Below, piece after piece: positions 12,401-23,900 of a stretch of 64,000 bases of DNA. The stretch spans positions 62,001-126,000 of the forward strand of contig JALIZF010001717.1 in assembly GCA_029948255.1 (NCBI GenBank), in the 5' to 3' direction. The notes under the pieces were generated by a model, which worked only from the letters and a program-made list of their open reading frames with translations, made no database searches and had not been told where the DNA came from. The translations under genes were made by a program, and so were the position numbers. How positions within the stretch are numbered: the stretch's first letter is position 1; each line of letters starts with the position of its first letter. This stretch comes from Telmatactis stephensoni. Taxonomy: Eukaryota > Cnidaria > Anthozoa > Actiniaria > Isophelliidae.

Positions 12401-14907
12401 AGTATCACCGTCATGTTGGGAATTATTATTTCAAGTGCATGAGATTCTTGATCTCTTTAGCTGTAAAAATAGTTTCAATTGCAACCTCCATCCCTAATTG
12501 AATAGGTCTTTATAGAAACAGATCTGCGTTCTGCCCTGAGGTGTTTTTGGTTATAATTGTGATCTCTCAGTCTCAGTGTATTTATCACAATAATTGCATC
12601 GCGAGGAAAATATTGGTGAGTGAAGTTTTTGCACAATGTTGTTTTAGCAATATTTTTGCATCGTTTTTATTCAGATTCCCTCGGGGATAAGGTGTCCACC
12701 TGATGGATTCAAAGTCGTCTATTCACTTACATCAAGGGGTGTTGGTCGAGCAGTTCACGGGAATAATGGTTTGATTAATTCAATAAGTATCTCAGGCCTC
12801 AAAAAATGGACAGTTTATTACATCAGAGTAGCAATCCATAACGAGAAGGGATACGGTCTTGAAAGTGATGAAGTGGCTGTGCGTACTAAAGAAGATGGTG
12901 AGCTTAGATTTGTTGCATGTGACAACTATTTTAAATTTGTTTTGTATGAACATCTTTGGCTCTCAGATAGTTTCCATTTTGTAATAATCTCAACGAAGGG
13001 CAAGTTGACTTATGTACTAGTCTGTAAGTACAATGTCATCGACATGCACCGCGATAATATAGAAATGCCAAGACCGGTGAATATTGTATTTTGGATTCAA
13101 AGAAATTAATCTTGTCTATGATCGTCCATTTCTTCACAACTAAGAGACAAATTAAAAAGACAAAAGAACGAATCAAACGCTATCGTTTAGGTCAAACACA
13201 GTACTTCAGGGATTACCGCTTGTTTATATATTTCAGCTCCTACTGCATCACCAGGTAATTTCCAAGGAACTGCTTTAGGTCCTAGAAGTGTTAGGTTGTC
13301 ATGGAGTTTACCACCCAGTGATCAACAGAATGGTGACATAAGAGGATACAAAGTGTGGTATATGAAGACTTCTCATAGTTCCTCTTCGGGAGATGTGAAA
13401 ATTTGTGCAGGAAAAAGTACTCTTCATTGTAAAATAGATTCACTCGATATGTACACAGAATATTCTTTCCAAGTGTGGGCTTTTACCATTAAAGATGGTC
13501 CTTATTCAAACATCATCAACATAAAAACTCACGAAGGACGTAAGTAATATAATTTATATCTATAACTTACGTATTACCTACTAATTATATATGTCAACAA
13601 GCGTGATTGACTAAAGGAAGCGCGTGTTTTATGGACACGCAGCGTGCGTGAACATAAATTTTGAAATATGTTTTTATATAAAAGACAAAATTTTAAGAAT
13701 TAGGAAACGTTTCCACTATGCTATGAACAATTTTAGAGCAAATGCTGGTTGATAGCAGCAGCCGAAAACGTTGTATTCTGAACAAATATTCCCACAAACT
13801 AAAAGACCAGGCGCTAATTACAGGAGCAAATAAAGGATAGCAATATTTGTTTGACATGTCCTTATGCAATGGATAAATTTGTTAGAGATTCGCCATCATT
13901 TTTGAGTAAAAATATTAACGAATAGCGCTCTCCAACCTCCATGCGACCTGGATAGAAAACGTACAATTGTGCTAACTTTGGTTAATTGTTTAAGATATTC
14001 TGTTCTTAATCTTCAGGACCATCAAAACCTCGTAATGTCCAAACATATATCATTAAGCCAATTGGTTCTTCTGGACCTCAAATAAAATTAACTTGGGATG
14101 AACCTGCTGATAGCAATGGAATTATTAGAGGATACAGTATATCTTACAGCACAGTGGGAGATATAAATACTGTGAATATTAACATACCCAATACCAAACC
14201 CAAGACAACAGTACTTCCTGTTTGTGGAGGAAAGACTTACTCAGTTGTAATAAATGCTTACACTGTTGCGGTTGGAATAAAGGTTACAAAGAGTGTTGCA
14301 GTAACAATTTATAGTGAGTATTAAAAATTACGATGTACAAAAAAACCATCATCTTGATTTAGGCGGCAACTATTTAAAACATTACCCCCTCGTTGTAATC
14401 TTGACCTTAGGTTTAAATTAGTTTGGAATATGTTACCGTTTTGATAAAATAGTATCTTTGTTGCAATACCTATTAATGGTAGGTAGTATTTAATAAAAGC
14501 CCCCTATGAGGACATGGGGTCACTGGTAGTCAAAACATATAGAATCTACAATCATCACCATGTCTACTGGAGTGTCATAGATTTCTAGAGCTATGGCCTA
14601 GTTTGCATTATACGCTGGTCTTATTTCAAGTACGATCGATGAAGCTTTAAAATCTTCTATGAATCAGCAAAATATTCATTAAGAAATCTCCTCTAGATTT
14701 GTAAACGGTAATTCTATCTGACATTTGGAAAGAACAACAATAATACCGAATTAAGAAAAAGGCTAAAAATTTATTTCGAAATGTTACCTCCAATGGCGGA
14801 CATTCTATCTATCCGGATCTATAGTCACTCCTTGAACCACACGCGTGCAGAGCATTACTGGAAGCTGTATTGCGCAATATTGGCCATTTCTCGAGACAAA
14901 GACAGGA

Positions 14908-14940
<33 letters not shown>

Positions 14941-17900
14941 AAACAATTCATTTCTGCATCTCAATACAACGACCAAAAATTAGCTCCGTTTCCACCATAA
15001 ATTTTGTACAAATCCCTTACAAATCCACGTTTCAAAGGCGCAATGTATCTTGGGAAGGTGTGCGCTCCTCCTCTGAACTGGAACCTACACTTTTGGAGCT
15101 GTAAAATATAATTTGTGAGCTTTTTTTCGGTCGAGTATTTTGTCGAGGAGTTACAGTCTTCACTCAACTTTGTATAAACAAGAATGTGCTTAAATCTGAG
15201 TCTAATTCAATATTTCTACAGTCAACATTGCTATTGAAGACGAGGACCAGAAGTTCCTTTATTTATCAGAATCCATTTTTGTACCGATCGCCAATTTCAA
15301 GATTCTGGATGTAAACCTAAGTCTGGGTCAGGTCAGGCAAGATAGACTTTGGGGAAATCGAATCACCGGTTAAAAATAATCAAATCACGTAGAATATAAC
15401 ACTATAGAAACACCATTTTTTGCATAATTTTGACGATATGATAGTATCCTGTCAAATTTTGTCGATTCATTGTCGAAAGACGCGCGCTCTTCTTTCCTAT
15501 AACTTGATTGATAAGGTGATTTCTATAACTTTTTTTGTATTTTACAGCTCCAGTCGTGTTCCATAAGAGTACAGAACATAGCTACGCCTGATCTATTTGT
15601 TAACTAGGCGACACCTATTGGTAAACATTCCCACATTGTAAGCTTGGCCTAGGGTTTAATTTTGAATGCGTTTTAATGTATAACAAAATAGTATCTTTAT
15701 TGCAGCTCCAACCAATGCTCCAAACAACCTTGCATATACCGCCTATAATGTAACAACATTCAAGTTGTCATGGCAGCCACTTGTATCAATCAATGGACCA
15801 ATCCTGGGATATCATGTTCTGGCAAATTCAACTGGTAACTCAGCGCCGCAGATAAAGATCGATGTTTATAGATCTTGTGCTGAAGTGCCTTGTGGTGGTT
15901 CTGTGAGTCATAACTGTACTGCGCTTCTTCACAATTTACCACAATGTGCTGTATATAATATAACAGTACATGCCTATACAAATGCTGGTGCTGGTCCTTT
16001 TAGCAAACTTATGACTTTAGCAACATCAGGTAGGGAATTATGGAAAATGTAGACTATGTAATAATTAGAAAACTATGAGTTTACTGTATTGGAGGTATTT
16101 CCCCCACCGAGAAATGAAACTATGCTATAATTATGCTTAAGCCTAGTTTCAGCGATATCATAGTTGTCTGACAACTATATCACTGACAGGCTAAAGCATA
16201 TTTACAAGTTTCGGAGGAGCGGATTGAAATGTGTGGGAGCATTCTCGGCTCCACCTGAAAAAGAAACATCCCTTTCTCTCTGGTAAACGTTGTTCACTTA
16301 CAATTTTCAGTTAAATTTGTCAGCATTTTCATTCAAATTACTACTAAAAATGCTTTTAAGCATTAAAAAACACAATTTGAAACATTGGTACAATTTTTGC
16401 TGCGATAAATAGGGAGTTTTGTAAAACTCGCCGGCCCCAGTACTTTCTCGGAAAAGTGCCAATTTTACTCCAAATTTGATGATAATTTTGAATAAATTCT
16501 CTCTAACGAGCATGGTGAACCCCATTTTTTATTTCAAAACTTGCTTTCTTGTAATTATTCACACAACATATTTGAAAATAAAAAAGTTATTGGTAGGAAC
16601 AATTGAATAAATGACGTTTTTCGTGCGTATTTGAGCACTAAAATGTCAAAAATCGGACGTTTCCGCGCGAAAGTGGCTTTTGTAGAAATGTGCTAAAATT
16701 CACTTTATCGAGATTGAAATGGGCTTTCTTACGAGACAATTCACTATTTTATCTACTTCTACTAAAATGTTGCTAACTCTGAGTCTGTGGATTTATTTTC
16801 GAGACGCGATAGACTTATCCTCAAATCAGTTGGAATCATATCAAACAGAAAATATGGGCGTGCGTTTTATGTCGCTTAATTATCAACAATTAGAGCATTT
16901 AGACATCACACTGAAGATGTCCTACTGGTAAAAATAAAAGACAGGTGGTATAGTTGGCCTAGTGGTGATAGCACTGCCCATTCACCGCTGATGTGATCTG
17001 GGTTCCAGTCCCATCTCAGGCGCTGGATCATATGTGAATTGAGTTTGTTTGATGTGTTGTTCTCTACCTTGCCACGAAGAGTTTTATCTGGGAACATGTG
17101 AGTTGAGCGTTGAATGTAAAATGTTTCGATGTAGATAGTACGTGAGTTTGAGTGTCAGATGATGAAGAACCACTGTGGATCTGCTGCTGCGAAGAGTATG
17201 CATACAGTGTACTATGAGAGTAAGACTCTAGGCATTAAAGTATACTTTTGAAGGAGAACTGTTAAAGAAGGCACAAGTTAAAACATTCATACACAAAAGA
17301 AATGGTTTTGTTTTTGTACCACAGCTCCAAGACCACCAAGAGGGCTTGGCATTACCAGCGTCCGTAAAGATACAGTTCATTTACAGTGGAAGGAACCACC
17401 CTCACTTATACACCCAGTTAAAAAATACATTGTAAGTTGAAATTTGAGAACATTTCAAATCGTAATAAATATGGAAGAAAATGAGGGTGAGCTAGATTAG
17501 TAAGTCTACATGGCAAGTGATTTCTATCGAATGAAGCTTCGATTGATAACTAGCTCTAGTTTATGACCACTTTTTAAAATTTCAGAGGTTGTCGCTTACT
17601 ACTAGATTGTCAATAGTACAGTATAAAACCTTATTAGGAAACATTATTGCTGGATAATTGATTGCAGTCTATGGTGTTTGAAAAAAAGACAAATTAGTTT
17701 TTAAATCTTCAGTAGAATTTGTAAATTTAATCTGACTGTGTTTTATCAGTAAGTATTTGTCAGTAGCTGTTGTGTAGTTAGATTGTTGTTGTTGTTGTTG
17801 TTGTTGTTTTGTTTGTTTCTTGTTTATTTCTTGTAGATCACTTATTCCGGTAAAAAGTTATACACTTGTACTTGCACTGGATTCCAAGGCAATGGCAAAG

Positions 17901-20900
17901 AAGAAGCTACTTCAAACAGCAAGATCATCATTGGCCTTTACCCAGCTACTAAATATACATTTACAGTTTCTGCAGTGACAAAATGTGGCCAAGGGAAGCA
18001 GAGTAATGCAGTTGACATAATAACAAAAACTGGAGGTAAATGCCGTAAGAACGATTTTAAGTATACAGTTTAAAAAGAATATCTTCAAAAGACCATCATG
18101 CTAGACAAAAAGTTAATCGAACATCAAAAACAAAGAATATGTGGATTACTCTGAACAATAGGGGTATAGAATGGTGTCTAAAAAATATAGAGGCTCGCAA
18201 AAATTTGGTCAAGGCTCGGAAGCTCGGCGTCAAATCAACGAGGGCTCGGATTTGATTTTTGTAGAGGCTCGGAGGCTCGGATTTTTCGAGATATTAGGGG
18301 CTCGGAATTTTCAAATGCTGGGGTCGGAAGCTCGGATTTTGGATTTTGCATGTCGGCTAATGAAAGCGTTGGAGTAATAAAAACGATGGCAAAATAGAAT
18401 GAAGAGTGATGTTCATCATATTACTTTCGCACTTTCGACATCGTACTATTTTTATTGCCGAAACAATGGAGATATATTGTAGTGACAACTGAATATCACG
18501 TTAATTATAGAAAATTTTTTCGTATGAGACTTTTGAATGATAATTTTCATACCATTTTAAGTTCCAATGGGCTCGAATTTTTAAAACACAGAGGCTCGGG
18601 CTCGGATTTCTATTTTAGCCAAAGGCTCGGGCTCGGATTTTAAAACAAGGGGCTCGCAGGCTCGCGAGGCTCGGATTTTACCATTCTATACCCCTAACAA
18701 TGTCTTTTTGTTCTACTTGTCGCCTGTGGCATTGTTTCCTTCCGTCCGTAGTGTATTACTGATAATGTGACAAATTTCAAAGCAAAAGTCGATCGTTCCT
18801 AGGAGGTTTTTTTCATACTGAACTGTGATTGTCATACGATGGATTAGGTCTATTCAATCAATCCCTTGAGAGCCAAAAGATACTAAAGCTGCTGCGCTTG
18901 TTGGACGAAATGAGGGCGATGTTACACGAGACGATTTTTAACGACGATTTTTCGCGCAACGTTGCAACAACTTGCAATATTTTGCGTTGCGAGTTTCTGA
19001 CTTGGATTCAAAAACTCGCAACGCGTTGCCAAAGCGAAAATTTCAAGGAAAATCGTTCCAAGTGTCATGTTACACGAGAAAAAATTTTTAACGCGCTGAA
19101 AATTGTCGTTAAAAATCGTCTGATGTAACACCGCCTTAATACCGTATTGTCAATTTTTTAACAAAATATTTTGATGTACACAGCTCCACCAGCGGCAATC
19201 GTAGACATTGTCTTTACGATTAAAAACCCTGTGACTATTATTAAGTTATGGAAAACGTCTGACATCAATGGACCAATAAGGTTAGCTTAACTTCTGCTGG
19301 CTTCAAATTTGCAAGCTAAAATTCTGTGATATGGGGTCCAACCTATTGTTTCATACAACTGATAACCTTTGTTCTCTTTATAAGTAAATATCAAGTTATC
19401 GTTGGTAAAGTCGTGGACGAGGAGAGAGAAAACCATTCCTTTAATGAAGCAAAGCTAGTAAACTACACCAAAGCACAAGAAATGGGTTTGTCGTACTACA
19501 TAGCTGCTCAACTAACTCCTGACCCCGAAAACGTTCCAAAGAACTTATTCTTTACTTTAGGAGATGGAAAAAAGTACGAAGGATTTGAAAATGTTAAACT
19601 GGAGGAAGGGAAAACCTATGAGGTTTATCAAAGAGCCTTGACTCAAGGAGAAGAGGTACCTTATTATAGGAAATTTTTAATCACAGACATTTCGCGATTT
19701 TGTATCACTTAATTCATCCACTTAGTTGCTTACAGGAAAAACGCATTTATCGAGAAGTGGTGGAAACGAGCATGAAACTTATCGAGCCCTGAATCATTGT
19801 TTCAACGAATCCGCGTAATTCAACTGAAATGGTTTCCACAACGATTCCAACGTTGCTCCTTTTATGCAGGCTAGAAATCGGGACGATAGAGAGCATATCC
19901 CATAAATGGCCTATCCGTTACGTTTTTGACATTTGACATTGACATTGTTTATATATTATCAAAAATTCGCTTTATAAATTACATTGTTATATACCAACTG
20001 TCAAAGTCATTTTTTTCCGTACTCTGATTGGGCGAGAGCGCATCACGTGAACGTCAACAAATTTTGCTGTTTCCCCAGCAACAACGCTCAGCGGGCAACA
20101 GTGTGTTTTATTGACCGGTAATAACAAAACCGGAAGTTGATTGAGCTTTGAAGGCACGTTTTTGGCAGCGCGCGTTTACAAATTCATTCATTCGGACATG
20201 CATGAGGCAAGACTCGTGTTTACTGTCAAACTTTTAAGACCAATATACAACATTTATTCCGAGAAAAAGATGATAACCAACCAGGGATGTTACCAAAAGA
20301 GCTGCAACAATTCTCCGAAAAACAAATTTGCGCTGCCTGTTACGACGCAAAATTATGTAGTCAAAACTACCGCCAAAATCTCAACAATATTTCAAAAGCA
20401 GCGAGAACCATATCTGCTATAAGAAAGACAAATACCTATTGTAACACGTGAACAAAATATGGAGAGATGAGAAGCTAAACGCCAATGTTATCCTCAAGCA
20501 AACTTGGGGAGTAATTTTTGTGACCACGAGGTGAACGTTGCGAATTTGTATTACTTCGACTTCCACAAATCCTGTCGAATTGTTTCGTGAACTTTTCTAG
20601 GTATGGGATAGAACAAGATGTTAACATACCTGTTGCCAAGTGCCGTTGTCTTTGCTGCACTAGGTATAATTCAGTAAGCTTCAAAAGTAAGCAACTACAT
20701 CGAGTCGACGTTTGAGCTGCCAAGGTAAAGCCCTCATGGTTTGTTAATTTATTCAAAACAACACTTTACTATCTGTTGCAAAATTCCACACGGGATCGAG
20801 ACTTTTGGGAATAAAGACAGTAGTTCTCTGAATACAATTGCTTCTGAGTCTAAATCCCGTGTGGAATTTTGTTTTTCTTATAGCAGATATGGTTCTTGCT

Positions 20901-23900
20901 GTTTTTGAAATTTTGTTGAGATTTTGGCGGTAGTTTTGACTACATAATTTTGCGTCGTAACAGACAGCACAAATTTTGTATCGCAACTTTTAAGGATTAA
21001 ATTGGCGCGATACATGTTGTATGTAGTCCTCTATGCCTTTATACTTGATTAACGAAATAGGAAAAAAATTCCGACCCTGGAATTTTGGATTTATGACCAA
21101 TTTTTCTCAAAAAGCAACTTTTAAAAATCGTCTCATATCTCGAATTATTTGATCTAATTCACAGAAAAATAATAACCGGTACAAATGCCTTGCTTGTAGA
21201 CAAATGGCTGCAAATTTCTTAGAAATCGGACAAGGTTTTGATGTAGAATCAGACCATAGAAAAGTACTTCGATTTGTTAAATAACTAGTTTTTCACTGTG
21301 GCCGGATCCATTCTGAAAGCTTGTGCATTATATTCTAAAAGATTTTCAAATTTATGCTTTCAGAAGTACTAAATAATTAATTTTCACTGTGCCAAAAGCC
21401 AAATTTTCAAGAGTATTCAAATATCGAACACTTCTCCCTGATTTCAAGTATTCTTAAATTTTCAAGACGCATAGAACACCTCATGTCATTCGGGGATGTT
21501 CGTATTGAATACCTAAGAATACGTTATGTACAAAATATCACTATAGTATTCAAGGACGAATACGTTATGTATAAAATATTACTATAGTATTCAAGGATGA
21601 ATACGTTATGTGAAATATTTTTATAGTATTCAAGGATGAATACGTTATGTACAAAATTACACCGAAGTTTTCAAGCTAGGGTGTATACTTCGCGTTAGAG
21701 AGATGACTATAGTATAACCATTTTCGACGGAACTTCAGTTATATTTCACTACTGATAATTAACCCGCATTTGTCTTCAAATTTAGTATGTTTCGGACTAA
21801 ATACTTTTTCACTGTGGCCGGATCCATTCTGAAAGCTTGTGCATTATATTCTAAAAGATTTTCAAATTTATGCTTTCAGAAGTACTAAATAATTAATTTT
21901 AATTTGATCAATGGTTTAATTACAGACGTTTCTACCGGGCAAAGCAGTCTTGATCGCAAACGGTACAGTGAGTGAAGGTAAGTATACATGTTCATTACCC
22001 TGTATTGGCTTCTATGAAAATACACGGTTGAAAATCCTCTTGTCCTGTGTGTTCACGGACGAGAAAATTTGGGACGTGCTTTTTTACCCGGGGGGGGGGG
22101 GGGGGGGGGTGATCGTGATATTTTTTAGGGGTTGAAATCGCCGATTTGGTATTTTTTAGGGCTCGTCAGAGAAAATCCAAGGTTTTTCAGAAAAGATGGT
22201 ATTTTTTAGGGGTACAAAATAAACGAGACGATTTTTTTTACTTACTGCCTTTTTATTAGAACACTTTTCGTTTGATTTTTTGGTATTTTTTAGGGGTATT
22301 TTTGAGCTGTTAGGTATTTTTTAGGGTCGAAAATTTTGGCATTTGGGTATTTTTTAGGGTACGTTTTGGAGGTTTCCGACGATCATCCCTAGCGGGCTTT
22401 TTTTACTTATATGAGATTCCCTGGTTTGAGCTACCCTATGTATACAAGCTTAAATTATAATTCAAGTTGATAACACATCAGTTAAGGAAACTAAACCAGA
22501 ACGAATGACGTCTCACGCAAAAGTTTATATAAACTTGTTTTTATTCTATTAGATTTACGTCAGAGAGACCAGTCTCAAGATGGCAAAAAATATAAATGTA
22601 AGTCAGACCGAACAAAGCGATCCAATTGTGCTCCGTCTATACTGATCAACAGTACATTTTTTTAATGCAAAATCAAGACTACTAACAGACATGGACTTTA
22701 TAAATATTTACTTTTGTTTGAAAACATTATAGAGTCAAGTACCAGTTGTCATTTTTATTTAGGTTCCAGTGAATTTACCTACCGTTACATAATGGCTGCT
22801 GTGATTGTCATACTGATTGTTATCATCGTCGTACTTCTTATTTACAATCAGAAATTAAGGAGACGACTTTACGGTAAGTCATGTTGTATAGATGTAATTC
22901 ACCTTAACCATGTTATTACTATACCCTGTACCTATAAGCTCGGCAAACTTTAGGGGATCGACAGTGTCATATGGGAATTAAGCGAGAATAAGTCTCCTCA
23001 TGTTCAGTACTCAAGAGACGTGTTCAGTAGTTTTAGTTCATGAAACCTGTCTCAGGACAGATCTAGTCTCCACAACACAAATGTTTAGCGGCAAAAACGC
23101 GCATACTGTCCCAAATACACCATCTCGTGCATAACGCTACGTGTGATACCGAGTTGCATTGGGTGTCCATCCCTGAAAGAGGGAGCACGCAGGTTGCACG
23201 CAACCAGTATGTACGGTCGATTGTATTTATGCAACGTTTTCTCGCAATGTTACACGCAAAATTGAGTGGAGACACGGTGCATCTCGTGTACTGCGAGAAT
23301 GTGCAATAAAAAAGGTAATTCCGAAAACGCTTATTTTCCTACTTACCTTTAGTTTTTCTAGAATTACTTTATATTCTGCCATTTGTAGTAATTGTGAAGC
23401 ATAAGACTAATTTCAAATACATTTTTTTTTTCAGACAAAGAAATCCCAAACGAAAGGTAAAGGCCTTATTTTATAACTGAAACTACCTTACAAACGAAGG
23501 CACATTCCAACGAACATTCAATCTATTTATCTTAAAATTTGATGGAACTTTTGAAGGCAAAGGCAAAAGCTCATAAGTTTTTTTATCGTTGTCCAGAGAA
23601 TACACTGACAACGACTGTCCCCTACCACTTGAGAACCATTAAGTAACAAATGAAACATTTAAGAAGTGAGCAAACCTCTGTTCTGTTGCATTACAAGTTC
23701 CCCACATTTCTATATCTTGGTTTTAAGAGTTAAAATACATCAACCTTTAGATAAAATGCTAATAAAATACGCGTAAATATGATTTCGAAACCTAATCAGT
23801 TCTTCTGAATTAAAAAAAATTATCCATCAGCACATGAGAGTCAAAAAATAAATAAATAAATAAAAGGCAGGAGTTGCTAAACACATTACTAATTTTTTGC

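Noticed and set aside
16943..17011. Possible functional tRNA gene
   Set aside because: A and B boxes are present but no cloverleaf can be paired, and the same unit recurs with a non-tRNA body at 41022; treated as a SINE.
18171..18377. Open frame with repeated SEARR / GSEA-like peptides
   Set aside because: Translation of the GGCTCGG subterminal repeats of a transposon; not a gene.
21515..21660. Direct repeats considered as a CRISPR-like array
   Set aside because: Short period of 40 bp with no unique spacers, in animal intron DNA; an ordinary tandem repeat.
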